A stretch of 64,000 nt of DNA from positions 1,054,568 to 1,118,567 of the forward strand of contig CACRXP010000009.1 in NCBI GenBank assembly GCA_902702965.1, given 5' to 3'. Both the position numbers and the translations under genes were made by a program. Source of the stretch: Spirometra erinaceieuropaei (Eukaryota > Platyhelminthes > Cestoda > Diphyllobothriidea > Diphyllobothriidae). This document shows, one piece after another, positions 11,560 through 23,468 of this stretch; within the stretch, counting starts at the first letter, position 1; each line of letters starts with the position of its first letter. The notes under the pieces were generated by a model that was not told the DNA's origin, ran no database searches, and worked only from the letters and a program-made list of their open reading frames with translations.

Positions 11560-12700
11560 GTCCGATGCAATTTCCCCGCCTTTCCTTCATTTTGTGACCG
11601 GATCGGCAAGGAATCCCCCGAGTACAAAAAGACGAGCACTCCCTTATTCGCTGTGCTATTGTACGTACCGAATGTAGGCGTGTTGCAACCCCTATGTCAG
11701 CCGGGGTGCGGCGACTCTTAGTCTTGTTTAGTCGGAAATCAGTGGAGGGTTGGTGGGGAATCTCATGGGGACCGTGGTGTTGGACCTCCTCGACGGGTTC
11801 TACTAGAAATCCAGAAACCGCAAGAGTACCTCTGTTAGAATCTGGCAAGCAACAACCGAACTCTGAAAGAACGCGCTAATGCTCAAGATTATTGTTATCT
11901 TCCCACTTCAAGGCCCGGTGACGGCACCGTGACCGTAAACCGTCTACTACCTCGCGGTTAGGCTCGAACGAGCCAAAGCATTAGAGGAACTCTAACGAAC
12001 AACCAGGGCGACTTCGGAAGGCATACCTGTGCCACAGACTTCCAGAGTATCGTGAAATCCGATGATGGGTAGATCTAACGTAAGAATAGCCCTAAAAAGT
12101 GCTAGTACCAGGACAAGAATGCACTAGCACTCCTTAGACTGACCGGCCAAAAGTCCCTGCAACACCGATTGCGAAATTTATTTCCGGCAGGCAACTCCGA
12201 TGCGGATGCATAAGTAGGCTGGGGCGAAACGAGGGTCATTAGTGCAGCGCGCGAAGCGCACGCGGCGTTACTGGAGTATGACACGCCTAGGTACAATGTC
12301 TTAACGCCTGTGTGGGCCAGAGGGACGCCTCCTGTCTTGTGGGCGCTCCCCGCATTCTGACTACAGCTCTGTGCGCACATGCGTGCAAAACTGAACTGTA
12401 GACATTATTCTAATGGAGGGCCGAGTTACTGTCTGGAAACTAACCAATACGGATAAGTCTGCCTTGCGTCTTAATGCACATTGCCGTGTCGGATGCTTCA
12501 CCTCCTAGTTGCTCGAACCTCTTCAGATGATAAGGTCCCACAGGGGTACCCGAGGTGCCCACGGACCAAGGCGTTTTCTGGGACCGAGAAGTGAGAAAAC
12601 ATGTCCGGGAAATTGCGTTCAGAATGCGAAGAAATGAGCAGTAATAAATTTGTACAGAAATATATATATAGGGGTGTCAGAAGTGTCTTGGTCAATCAGG
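11560..12700. other. region between convergent ATP5PD and MED10
   Basis: The 3' ends of the two genes face each other across about 1.2 kb. Short frames only. No canonical AATAAA is evident on the minus strand just below the MED10 stop codon, so its 3' end is undefined. Confidence 0.5.
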
Positions 12701-15700
12701 TCACCGTGGTGGGATGGAATCATGGCCTGTATCGGAACCGGAGCCAGTGTTCTGCATATTTTCAACTGAATTGTTGGCGCTTGAGGGAAAAGTCGGTGCT
12801 TCAGGGTCCCCCCGCACAGAGCGATACTTGGCCATCTCGTTAGGGAACTTCTTCGACAGTTCGGCCATAAGCAGAGCACGAAAGCGACGAAGGCTTTCCA
12901 GTTTACCCCGGACTGCCTCATTCCGTGCAATAGCACGCTCCATGCACTCGCGTGTATAGATTTGCGGGTTCTCGCCAGCATCTATCTTTGAGAACACCTC
13001 AATCGGAACGTGGACATCCTGCATATCCTGTTGCATGCGGTCGACATCCTGAACAGGAAAAAAGGCCTTGAGTTCGTAAAAGGGAATTATTCTACGACCC
13101 AATAAGGAAAAAAGATTTAGAGAGGGGGCTGGGTCTTACACCTGATGTTTAAGGACAAAATGGCAATCGGCTGTTAAGGAAGGAAATGCGTTTTAAGGTA
13201 ATAAGCCGATTAGCTTTCGATTGCTGTCGTAAATGTCCACTGTCAGACTTAACAACTAGGTGTTCTGAGTACACAAAATCCGCTGTAAACGGCAGGTCGG
13301 ACAGAGGCACGATTCCGGTGAAATAGCTTCCGGGACACCTCATTCATGCATGTAGTGGCATTTGTCTGGTCGGTCCAGAACAGTTGTTGAACTATGCACG
13401 CGAAAAACGAGCGAAAACTGGAGGTTTCACCAATTTTGCCTCAGAACCATCCTTAGGATGGAGTATCCCGACTCTACTACGTCTTGAAGGTATCTTAAGT
13501 CATCTAAAAGATCGTTTACATGGTTTCGGAAAGTTCGTCACCCACTCCATGGATTCAGTATTACCTTCGATCAGATGCCACCGCATAAAAAAGTCGACTC
13601 AAGGTTGGTTTTGGCTCCTCAGTACTCGATTCCCGTTTCTAGGGGAGAGTGAGTCGAATTCTTCAGATCTGCTATCACCAGTAAAATCCTCGACATCGCC
13701 GCCGGCTGGACCAGCCGGGATTACAGCCGTGCCACGTACAAGGTTCTCCCTGGTCTACGGGAAGAATCGCCCTGATTCTCCTCTGTCTGGAAAATCGACG
13801 AAATTTGTATGTACCATAAAGCCTGAGCAGACGGAACACTCAGAATTCGATCAACAACATTACAACTCTGTCACTACCCCACTGTTACTTCCACACTGTT
13901 TCAGAGGGAGAAGTTAATCTCGAAGCCTTAAGGTCGGAAAATCTGATTTTGTCAAAGAGGATCGCAAGCACCCTGGCAAGAAGTAATCTGTTGCATGTGA
14001 TAGTCGGCAAGTTGGTAAAATGAAGGACGTTCCAACTTATCAGTCGATCGATAGGAGGAAGAAATGCCATCGGCGAAACGGTAAGGGAGCTCAGTGATTA
14101 ATTTACTACTGACTGGCCCTTCCGGGCCCGTCCGACCGTTGGCGTCCAATGCAGTTCTCGAGGTATCTTGGTGGTGGCCAGCTCCAGGATCGGTTATAAG
14201 GTGATAGTAGTGGTTCGTCCCTTCACTCAATAGTGCTCGCAGGGAGAGGATTGTTTGCAACACCATCAGGTGTCAGTTTGGAAATGAGCGCTCTAGAATC
14301 GCGCGCACAAGTCCAAACTTACAATGACAAGGCGACACAATGCAGAAGTACCATATTGTTCTGCTCACTGCCCATAAATAGCGTTAAAACAGCGTCCAGA
14401 ATGCATTTTTAGATGCGTTATAGCCTAGGAAATCAAAAGACGGGCGGCTGGGCATTCCTGACGACAATCACGCTACTGTTACACACTATTGAGGACTGGC
14501 TAGAGAGCAAAGCTTCTGATATGGCGTAGAATGCTCCGAGTTTCAGATACTCTATGGCCAAGATGAAAAACGAACCGGGTGTCTCAGATAATCGACAGAT
14601 CAAGTTGGGAGTCCAATGGTAACGGGTACAGGCCACATGAAGAACAGATGTTCAGAAGGTAATCGCACGATAAAAACGGTCAATGCAACCTGCACCTGCC
14701 TACTCTGTGGGAACTCTCCGACGACATATTTACATCAGTACCGACGGGGCGATTTACACAGGTATTTCCGACTACGTTTGGGTAGAACTAATGTCCTTGC
14801 GACGCCTTCGGAATACTCGGTGATCATCTTTTGGAGCGTAAAATGGACGTTTGACTACCGTGAAGAACGAGGGACAGGAAAGTCTGAAGCATCATCAATC
14901 GGTACATAACTGGCAGATGCATGGCAAATATAAAACGAGGGCTTTGAAAATTTCCGGATTTCAGTTTTCATGATGACGAACGTAGCCGGAAATCTTTTTA
15001 GAAGTGCGCATATGCGTGTTCGATAAGAATTGCATGAGCAAATTCAAAATATGGTTCAGATAGGGCTAGGTCGGCGGCGTATTTTTTTCCCAAGCACGTC
15101 TCTGCAGATTAGAGTGAACGCATCGCCGTCATGGCCCGCGTCCAACAAGGTCGTTCGCATGAATAGTCTTGAGCTGTGCAACAGATATCATACTATTGTA
15201 TAGGGGCGCTCACCGATCGTTCTTACGGGACTCACTCGTTCCGTTGTGCCTTCATGGGCTCTCTCTCGAGCCCAACCAGCAGCCGCACGGCGGCGCATGA
15301 TATGCAGGCAGAATGTTATTACCGACAAACACAAGGGAGACTGAAACGGTCATTTCTGGCTTATTAGCCGCCGTCAGCCAGTCATACCCAACCCCGAAGT
15401 GTGGAACACCTGGGGCTGGAACTCGCGACCTGTTAGTTAGAAGTCCACGCCTCCAACCAGCGGACCACGGGCCCGTTGTCCTGTCGGTTTCGATCAAGAA
15501 TATACAATGGTAGAGGGTCACTCACCGACCGTTCTTACGGAACTCACTCGTTGGGTATGACTGGCTGACGACGGCTAATAAGCCAGAAATGGCCATCCCA
15601 GTCTCCCTTGTCTTTTTCAGTAATAACATTCTGCCTAGATATCATACTTTGTGGACAGGACAGTGTGTCCGGAGGAGAAAAGCTTTTTGTTTTAAATTCT

Positions 15701-17522
15701 GGCTCTATTATGCACAAAACACTGAATCTTGTAAGCTGAGACCAAATGCGAACGTTTCAAAAAATAAAACACCGCCAAAGGTTGCTATACTGCAAGAAGT
15801 GTCCGAATTCTTATAGTAGGTGATCGGAAAATGTTGGGAAAATAATGAGCACCACCTATTCCTTGTATTTGGCGCGTCCTGTGCGTCCCGAAAATCCTAT
15901 GATACATTCGTGGTACTCAGTCGGGCGGGAGAGCACCAGACACGGGACAATGGTCAAATTCAGCCTATTTTACGGCGGCTCCATGAGAAAGAGCATTTCC
16001 AAACGGAGGACTCCTGGAAATGTTGCTTTGACTAGTGCGAGAAGACCGTAAAGCGAATAATAACCGCCGACCGCAGGCGACTCCAAATAGGAGCAGTCAA
16101 AAGTCAGCAAACTAGTTCATATATAACGACAGTCTTTATCAAAACGAGCTCCTAAACAAGTTGCTTATTCCAAAGCAAGTGAATAGTAGGTAAACGAAGA
16201 AGTTGGGTCTAGGGTCCACATTATCTCGTAATAAAGAGCGGACGTGCCAACCTGGCGATCACAAAGAGTTCGGTCTTCGCGCACAGAACTTGGAACATAC
16301 CAGAATACGACGTTGCGGGTGTCTAGGCTGGCAAAATAACACGTGTGGGCAGCCAAGTAGTGCAAGCATAAATGCAGGAGTACAAGTGCATTAATGCTGA
16401 CAGCTTCTTAAGATTTGAAATGGAGACGGAAAGGTGACCACTGCCGGTCTGGAGTCTTTCATTACAAAACGACTTAAACGGTCACTGGACACTATCGAAG
16501 AAAGCGCAAAAAACTAAAAACACGACTAGAGTGAGCGGTATGTGTTCCTCAATGACCAATCATCCACTACTCTTAAACGTAGATCCCATACCGGGACATT
16601 CCACAGGCGACACGTCCAATTCCACAACGGATAGCACCGATATGGACGTATGACACTATACATATTAACTTACATATCTAGTTTTCTATTTTTTAAATAT
16701 ACATCTACCAATTCATACGGCATCAAAGTGTAGTGGGTACTTTGCGCTATTTCGTACGTTTATCGTCCAAAATGAGACTGCCGCAGATGGTGAGCGAGGA
16801 CGGGAAGGGGTGACAGAAACAATACATGTCGATAAGTATAAAACGGTACTATTTCCGTGGGAAAAGGGGTCGTCTAAATTGATAAGCATGCAGCTACCGC
16901 CGTTTTTCGAATATATCGAGAATTCGATATCTACTCGATATATATCCACCGGACAGAAATGTGATGCACTCGATACACGCATATCAAAAATCTCCCAAAT
17001 CAGGGCGATTTACTCTTGCGCAAGAGCATATCGCCTGGATTTAGGGTATATAGGGGTTTTGATATACATGTATCGAGCGGATAGCACACCAACTAGTCAT
17101 GCGAGTAAAATGCAGTCAGGGGCAACTAAAGCCATATATGGCTTTAGCTAGCTTTAGTTGCCTCCGACTACATTCGAAACGAGAAAATAGTTGGTATACT
17201 ATTGTAAGCCAATGGTCATGCTTAAATGATAATAGTCAGCCAAGAACTGCCAGAAATGAAGAAGTGTGTTGAAAAAAAGCCTAACGGCCAATGTGTGCAG
17301 GACACACAATACTTTTAAAAAATACTGAATTCGTAGACATTCGGAAACGGTCAAAAGCCGATTAACAGGAGTTACCTGCAATTTATAAACCAGATCATTG
17401 ATCTTTTTGTGAAACGCCACGCCAGGCTGATAATCACAAACTATTATTCCGGCCTCCCGACAATGGTCGATTGTGCTCTCAATATATTCTTCCAGTTGTT
17501 CAAACTTACCCCTGTCAGCCAT
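12701..17522 (-). CDS. MED10: Mediator of RNA polymerase II transcription subunit 10
   Basis: Middle-module subunit of the Mediator complex, acting in the nucleus as a bridge between activators and RNA polymerase II. Two minus-strand exons join in phase 0: 17522-17376 (49 codons, donor GTAACT) and 13048-12701 (115 codons plus TGA, acceptor TTCAG), 164 residues against 135 in human. Exon 1 reads MADRGKFEQLEEYIES and then GIIVCDYQP, like the family LEEHLEKFVENIRQLGIIVSDFQP. Exon 2 carries VPIEVFSKIDAGENPQIYT, then RECMERAIARNEAVRGK and ELSKKFPNEMAKYRSVRG, nearly the family consensus. The extra length is a Ser/Asn-rich C-terminal tail after RSVRG. The 4.3-kb intron is filled with unrelated sequence, including a hammerhead element. 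The gene appears intact. Confidence 0.94.
15339..15383 (-). ncRNA. hammerhead ribozyme remnant (S3, minus)
   Basis: 45-nt motif with GAAA and helix II GGCT/AGCC intact, but box 1 reads CTGACGG, with the last core A changed to G. Such a change is expected to abolish or strongly reduce cleavage. Confidence 0.65.
15559..15603 (+). ncRNA. type I hammerhead ribozyme, intact (S3, plus)
   Basis: Helix I GACTGG (15559-15564) pairs perfectly with CCAGTC (15598-15603). Box 1 CTGACGA spans 15565-15571, helix II GGCT/AGCC with loop AATA, GAAA 15586-15589, then the self-complementary ATGGCCAT ending at 15596 and the cleavage-site C at 15597. Every conserved core base is present. Helix III has no loop, so monomeric folding is weak and a dimeric or concatemeric RNA is the expected active form. 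Confidence 0.85.
16960..17162. repeat. foldback (hairpin) cluster
   Basis: An imperfect inverted repeat runs from 16960 to 17098: the left arm contains CTCGATACACGCATATCAAAA and the right arm TTTTGATATACATGTATCGAG. It is centred on the palindrome CTCTTGCGCAAGAG at 17013-17026, flanked by GCGAT and ATCGC. A second hairpin at 17121-17162 pairs GGCAACTAAAGC with GCTTTAGTTGCC around CATATATG. Likely a small non-autonomous element or its remains; no family is recognised. Confidence 0.65.
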
Positions 17523-20455
17523 CAGCACAGGGTGGGCGCGACGCAGCCGCTAAACCAAAGGTTCATGCCGAACTACCGCAATTAATGATTCAGTAAAACC
17601 TATTTCGCTTAGAGTGACCAGATTCACTAAATTTTGAATAACTAAGATGGATCATTAAGGAAAACTCCAGAAGAGCAGGACACTCCCAGCCCGGATCGTG
17701 AAGAACATTAAATATTGACTGACACATGGAGTGTTTGACAATAGTCTGGAAAGGCTGGTGGCAAACATATGGGGGAAGCAGGCTAAATAGAGAACGCAAA
17801 ACTCTCACCAAGACCCTCGCCATACCATGGCCCAACCTAGCTTAACCATTGTAACATTCTTCGTACTCGGGGTGGGAGAACAGACTGAGGATCACTCGAA
17901 TCTGAGTATAACCTCTGTCTCTCTGTCAAAGACTCCGGTTCTTGAGCGTTCGCAACTAAAGTATCCATTACACAGGCATTCGCATGCAGACACACTAGTA
18001 CATGGCAAGGATTAGACGACGGATGGAAAATGAAAGCAGTTTATGAGAATGCGACAGGCAACGTATAACTGGGCGCTGATGTTATAAGCAGGTTGGCAAA
18101 ACGAACGATAGAAAAATAGTCACGAACAAAAATGTTGGAAACTCGAGGGGACAAGTATATTCGCAAAACGCGGGGGTGGAAAACTGGGAGAAGTAACGAA
18201 ACTTTAAAACTACATAAGTACTAATGTACAACGAGACTTATCAGATTGGCGACCGTCAATGATGGCCCACGCTTGGTCAGGTCTCACGATCGATCTACAA
18301 AAGAGTGATCTCGATTAAAACAAAGCGGTTTCTGTCCGTCAGTTCTGTTGAGATGTTGCACCCTAACCCAGACCAGCCCCACTGGGTCGGAATGGGCTGG
18401 GTTGGGCTAGTGCTGTCAGGAAACTGTGGTCACAAGACAATTATGTTGCTTAACACTTTGCAATTTTCCCTAAAACGAAACGAAGCATAGGACTCCCAGC
18501 GTCCTAGATTTGCCCGTGTACCGCAGTTGCGTTGCCTTGAAAACCTGAGTAGTCTGTCTGCAAACAGCAGTCAACATATGGCTGCTCGTTTCACGATCTG
18601 AATGGAATCTCTATAACGTACTCAGAAGTTACTTAGCAGTTTTCCACATTTAGTACACACTTGGGTTTCCAGCAGTTTTTTTGCTGTATACCTGTTTCTT
18701 AGACATTCCAGCTCGCTCCACCCCCCCTGTCATTAACAGCCCAACCAAGCTCAATCCAGTCCAGATGGTCTGTGTTGGGCCACGGTGTGGCGAGGGCGGA
18801 TATGGCCCAGTTGGCCAACCCCCTCCCCCCAAAAAAACGCTTTCCCGCTTCTCGTTTCTCGATATTGAAACCGTCGGCGGAAATGCACGAGCCATCGTAT
18901 CAGTACTGATTTAAGCCAATAAACCTCCATTCAAGTCCAACGTAGGATTTTTTCAACTCACCCAAGTGCTTGTCGACGCGGCCGCAAATATCATAATGTA
19001 AGTCGGTTAATTGGAATTGGCGAAAAAAGATGTCCATAAGAGAATTAAGTAACAGTATAGGAATATAACAAATTTGTACAAGATACAGTCCTCCAGTCCT
19101 CAGTTGCTATTCCCTTTCAGTTGCCAAGACAGGTTGCTGTAAACAAAGGAGAAAATGGTTTATAAGTTAAAATAGAATTCTTCGTATTACTTAAGGATCA
19201 GAAAATCATAAAATTAACAACAATATTAAGTAGTTTATTTGGTAAATTTCTTAAGTACAAGGAAGCGATTTTGGAAATTTATCACATTTGGTTTTTATGC
19301 AACTTTTGCGGTCGCGTATTATAATATTTTATGCAATTTTTTTGTGAATATGTCTTAGTACTAGTAATTTCAAAGTACTTTGGGTTGTCTTTTGCTGGTG
19401 ACAATCTGGTCCTTCCCTTTTCCTGTTTGTCCCTCGAGGCTTGTGAATTTTTTGATTAAATCAAATTGTACTTATTACCTTCTCCTGGACTTCCCGGCGT
19501 TTTTTCTCCCGCCGTACCTGTCTCTGGTTTCCGTGGACCTAGGTAATATTGTATTTCTTAGTTCGAAATTTGGGTACTTGACGAATGGTGGACTTGTGAC
19601 GGCCAGCCATCACGACCGGTCCGGCGTCATTGTTCACGAGCTCGCTGCCTCAAGGTCACTCGCCCCTTGCAGAGAGCCGCCCAGACGCGCTGACTTGAAG
19701 CCACTCGACCGACTTCAGCGTGAACACACCTGCGTCCGCACAGCCGCAGCAACCGATGCGGCCACTTGAACGCACCCTTCCCCCTGCGACCACAACATAA
19801 GCCACTGGGACTCCACCTATCGGCAAATGAAACACACACCGATTGGAGACCACTCGATCTTGGCTCATGAGCCTACAAAAGCGGCTGCCACCATTATCTC
19901 AAGGGCCCTCAGGCGTGACTGGACGCAGTCAACACCGGGCCTGGCTTCGCCAGTGGCCAATGTCGTCTGAGAAGACAACTGCGGGTTCTGTGCACAATAA
20001 ACCCCTCATTCTGGTACCTTTTGTCTCCCTTCAATTTGGGATCTGACCCGACGATAGTAGCGCACAGACGAAGACACACTCACACCATTTGATCACTACA
20101 GACTCAGTCTTATAGCGCGTGTGGATGTCAAGAAAAGTTTACCTACCGTATCGTATAGTATAGCGGAGAGAACTGGCGGGCGGCCAACTATCTGTCCATC
20201 CTCCCAAGTAAAAGCTGAGACAGGGGGTGGGGGACCGAGCAGAGTAGTCAGCATATGTCTTACGAACTGGCGCTAATTTCGTCCTTCGAAAACGGGCAGC
20301 TGTTAAACTAAAAAGTCGTAATAGGTAGGCAGACATATTCGTGAACTTATCACCTCCTTTGCGACGTCCGTCGCAGAACTTAACCGAGAAACGAATTCAT
20401 TGTAGTCCTCCTCAGTGCGCAGTGGCAGATTCGGAATCTTTGCCGTCTGTATGAT
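17523..20455. other. upstream of MED10; no supported gene
   Basis: Short frames only. Around 18360-18410 and 18730-18780 there are weakly inverted CAGCCCAACC-type blocks that could be a decayed hairpin. Nothing else is assignable. Confidence 0.4.
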
Positions 20456-20965
20456 AGTTATAATAATAATAATATTTATTCAAGAACCGTTGGGGTCCGT
20501 TCATAGCAAGTAAGAATAACTTTTGCAGAAATTTTAGAATTTTAGAACAGGTATACAGAATCTATACAATACCTAATTCATAGTTATTGAATAATTAGTA
20601 TATTGCGAATAATGATGAGCGAGCAGTGCAAAAAACTCCTAACATATAAAAAATAAGTATGACTGGATTAACACTATAGGACAAAACACTCTCGCTCCTG
20701 AATGTGTAAAACGCAGGCTGGACTGGCCTGTATGCGGAATTGAGTAAAAGGTTCGAGACGGGCATCACCAAGGCAGAATTGATACGCCGGATGAGACCAT
20801 TCGTGTCAAAGTGGCGAATAGAAAACCAGTCTTGAGGCGATAGGAACCCAGATGCGATCGGTTACAGTCAGCCGAGTCCAGCCGAGGAGGGGCCAGGGAG
20901 ATGGGACCAGACTACTATTATATGGCGAATACAGAGGGTTCCGCCAAGAGCGTCGATATGGCGCA
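20456..20965 (-). mobile_element. LINE 3' end fragment, second copy
   Basis: On minus, this 5'-truncated fragment ends in an (ATT)n tail just above 20456. It matches the 3' end of the larger LINE at 23469-24092: shared blocks include AAGAACCGT.GGGGTCC, GATGAGCGAGC, CCGGATGAGAC and GGCGAATACAGAGGGTTCCGCC. The two differ by many substitutions and small gaps, so both are old. Confidence 0.75.
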
Positions 20966-22196
20966 TTCCTTGAGGGGAATGATGCTTGAACTGAAAAGTC
21001 AAAAAATTAACATTTGTGATGAGGGATCCTAGAAAGCGAAGTATGACAGGGACGGCGTTCACCTGCACTGCTCACAGAGTCTCAGCTAATGCTTCTTTTA
21101 GCTCTTGTATTTCATTGAAGTTAGTATCATCCCACTACGCTACATAATATACGTCCCCCTTATGTGGTTGTTAATGTCACTGAGAATATCCTCACCGAAG
21201 GCAATAAATTTCTTTGTGAATCTGCGAACAGTAATGTTGTGGGGCAGAATTGGTAGATATTTTAATTAGCGCCGTAAACAGTAAATTAATAAAATACGCG
21301 TACTGGTAGGCGGCAACCAGTGCAGTCTGGGTTGGCCCACTCCACGCCAGCGAGGTGCTTTGCAGATTCTCGTCTTGTCTTGCCCTGCAAGCCATGCGAG
21401 ATACTTAGGCTTATTGGAGGATTGGTGGTGGCTTTGTACAACGATTCACTATTCCCTCAGACCGCTTTCGATGGCACAATTCTTCCTCGTCATGCTCCAA
21501 GCCGGACATATCTAGGGAAACATGGTAAAAGTATGGGACACATACCTTTTCCGCCTGCCTTTGTCCAAATCGACAGGCTCGGAGGTGCACAGGTCGCCCG
21601 CATCCTTCGTCCTCCTCAAGAGTCGTCTGGCCCTCTCCAAAGTCAGATTATCTTTCAGCACTGACTGAATAGATGTTCGTCTTGTAAGACAGATCGAGAT
21701 TCCTAGTCAATAAATACTCTCGGTGATTGTGGTTTTTAGGGCAACATACGCGACCTTCGATGAAAAAACCACGCTGTGGCCACGATAGCCGCTGTGTTTT
21801 CGTCTTTGAACTCAACAACCGCATGCGTCTTGCCCAGTCGCACAGTTCAAGAGCAACAGATTTACCGTAACGTTACTGTACATTGTAGGCATGCAAAAGT
21901 GGAAAAAAGTGAAACTCGCAGTCAACGTTAAAAGAAACATGTTGACTAACAATTTCATATAGGGTAGGGATGGAGAAAGTACCTAATAAAACGGTAGCCT
22001 TTAAAAGGTCTAAATGTGAGGAGGAACGGGAACTGGTTAAGAGATCCTTAGAGTGAAAAAAGGGGTGATAGGTGATTTCGCTCACCGACACGGATGTTAC
22101 TGCACACGGCCTACGTCCTACAAGCACCCTATTGTCGGGTGACTATGTGGGCATAACATATCCTTTGTGAAAATTGACGGAGGACGAGCGGGGTAA
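20966..22196. other. no supported gene
   Basis: Short frames without domains. No repeat shared with other parts of the window was seen. Confidence 0.35.
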
Positions 22197-22550
22197 CTAA
22201 AATGGACGTGCGACTCCCTCATCGTCGTCCAACAGCAATAGGCCTGTTGGCAACTCAGGCAGGAGTCTCTCAGAAAACTTCTTACACACCTGTGCGGCAA
22301 CATTTGTTGGCACCCCTATGTTTTTACGGACCGTTCGTAAAAAGGGCTCCATAAGAAATGCAGAAAAATTATCTAGAAAACCGAAACGTTTGACATCCTT
22401 TTGCAAATGCACAAGACATTAAACACTGTAAACTAAGTCAGTCGGGTTGTGGAGATCAACAAAATCGGAAACGAAAACATTCAATAGGCGTTGAACAAAA
22501 CTGTCACATGCAATTTGCAACGTGGGATGGCAAAAAATCAAAACTAACAA
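22197..22550 (-). CDS. putative RRP1/NOP52-like protein, partial
   Basis: Two minus-strand exons fit: 22550-22434 (acceptor TTTTTTGCAG just above) and 22397-22197 (TAG), separated by a 36-base GT..AG intron containing an in-frame TAA. Exon 1 includes IFCHPTLQIACDSFVQR and FVSDFVDL; exon 2 includes FGFLDNFSAFLMEPFLRTVR and NVAAQVCKKFSERLLPE. The order His-Pro, amphipathic helix, F-DxF..F--PF.R--RK and a following helix follows the RRP1 (nucleolar, large-subunit rRNA processing) domain. Expected N-terminal motifs were not found; a frame at 23222-23080 (DDLLRDCISELGDIL) might belong. It could instead be another helical-repeat protein or a decayed fragment. Confidence 0.42.
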
Positions 22551-22599
22551 CTGCAAAAAATGCTGACAACGATCCTTGTCAAGGACAGAGGACAAAAAT

Positions 22600-23468
22600 A
22601 CGGATCCGATGCAAATCGAAAATTGCCGATATTCGGAAGCCTTCCAACATTCCAAACAATCACGCTATCTGCATATGTGGGAAAATTCCACAGGCGGACA
22701 CCGACTGCATTTTCTTATCGTAGCACTCAGTGGGGCGGGCTTCTTAGCTCTGAGACGCCACAAATGTAACAACTTGTGCATGACTCCCGGGCTTACTAGG
22801 GGCATATTAAAGGGCGAATCCTCAAATTCTGATTTCCCTCTGTTGTGAAAAGAACTGACTTCGCAATCTAAACAATCTGTTGTCTCGCAGACGGCCACTG
22901 TAGGTTTGGAAGGTCATGCGGTTTTTCCTTGGGGTTCCAGCATGGCGGCGCCCTTTGTGATTGCAGTTGTCTCTTTGAAAAACACACCTGTCGCATCCTT
23001 AGTAAGCATTATACGCTTTTACGTAGCGTAAGTACGAGTGTGCACGTGAATCGCAGATAACATCAGTAGGCGGATCCTCAAAACGTCTTGTATTTGTAAC
23101 ACCCGCAGGCCACCGGCTAGAATGTCCCCCAGCTCACTAATGCAGTCTCTGAGAAGGTCATCCACCGGTTCAAGTTTTTCGCAACCGGAAAACACCCCAA
23201 AGACGAACCGTTGCCGAACCACTGGATGGTTAACACGAGCGAGGATTGGTTAAATAGAATGACCAGAACCTCTAAATAATTTAATTCCATCAATGTGCAA
23301 CTAAAGACGCAATTCAGGAATTCTAGCTGGCTACAACGGCGGTTCTCGTCGAGCAGACCACACTCAAGGCCCAGATGGACATAGCTCCCGTGGTCTAGCT
23401 CTTTGCTAGCACGATTTCGGAGCGTCTGTAGTAATGTCCTAGGATCGTTGCGAAACCCTGGATGGTAC
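22600..23468. other. no firm gene; possible upstream exon of the RRP1-like gene
   Basis: The minus-strand frame 23222-23080 has plausible helical composition, but its splice sites do not join clearly to 22550. The rest shows nothing. Confidence 0.3.

Larger units (their letters stand above)
15195..15640. mobile_element. tRNA-derived hammerhead element, copy S3, inverted pair
   Basis: From 15195 to 15549 the element is in minus orientation and slightly longer than one unit: the block CACCGATCG at 15211 recurs as CACCGACCG at 15523, a 312-base period. Read on minus it contains a tRNA-like head (about 15470-15405, second lineage as in S2) and a hammerhead at 15383-15339 with a core change (CTGACGG). 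At 15549 orientation flips, and a plus-strand fragment starting GGGTATGACTGG carries an apparently perfect hammerhead (15559-15603) and the shared tail CCCTTGTC. Confidence 0.85.
13049..17375 (-). other. intron 1 of MED10
   Basis: A 4.3-kb intron containing the hammerhead element at 15195-15640 and the foldback at 16960-17162. An open frame of 177 codons at 13384-13917 (+) shows no recognisable domain and lies antisense in the intron; I do not call it a gene. Confidence 0.7.

Noticed and set aside
13384..13917. 177-codon plus-strand frame inside the MED10 intron
   Set aside because: No recognisable domain, mixed composition and no splice or promoter signals; probably chance or an unrecognised repeat remnant.
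18360..18800. hairpin element from CAGCCCAACC blocks
   Set aside because: Complementarity between 18370-18410 and 18730-18775 is patchy; too weak to call.
19380..19769. 129-codon plus-strand frame with a hydrophobic start
   Set aside because: No family recognised; the hydrophobic part is encoded by T-rich DNA and the second half by a GC-rich unrelated stretch.
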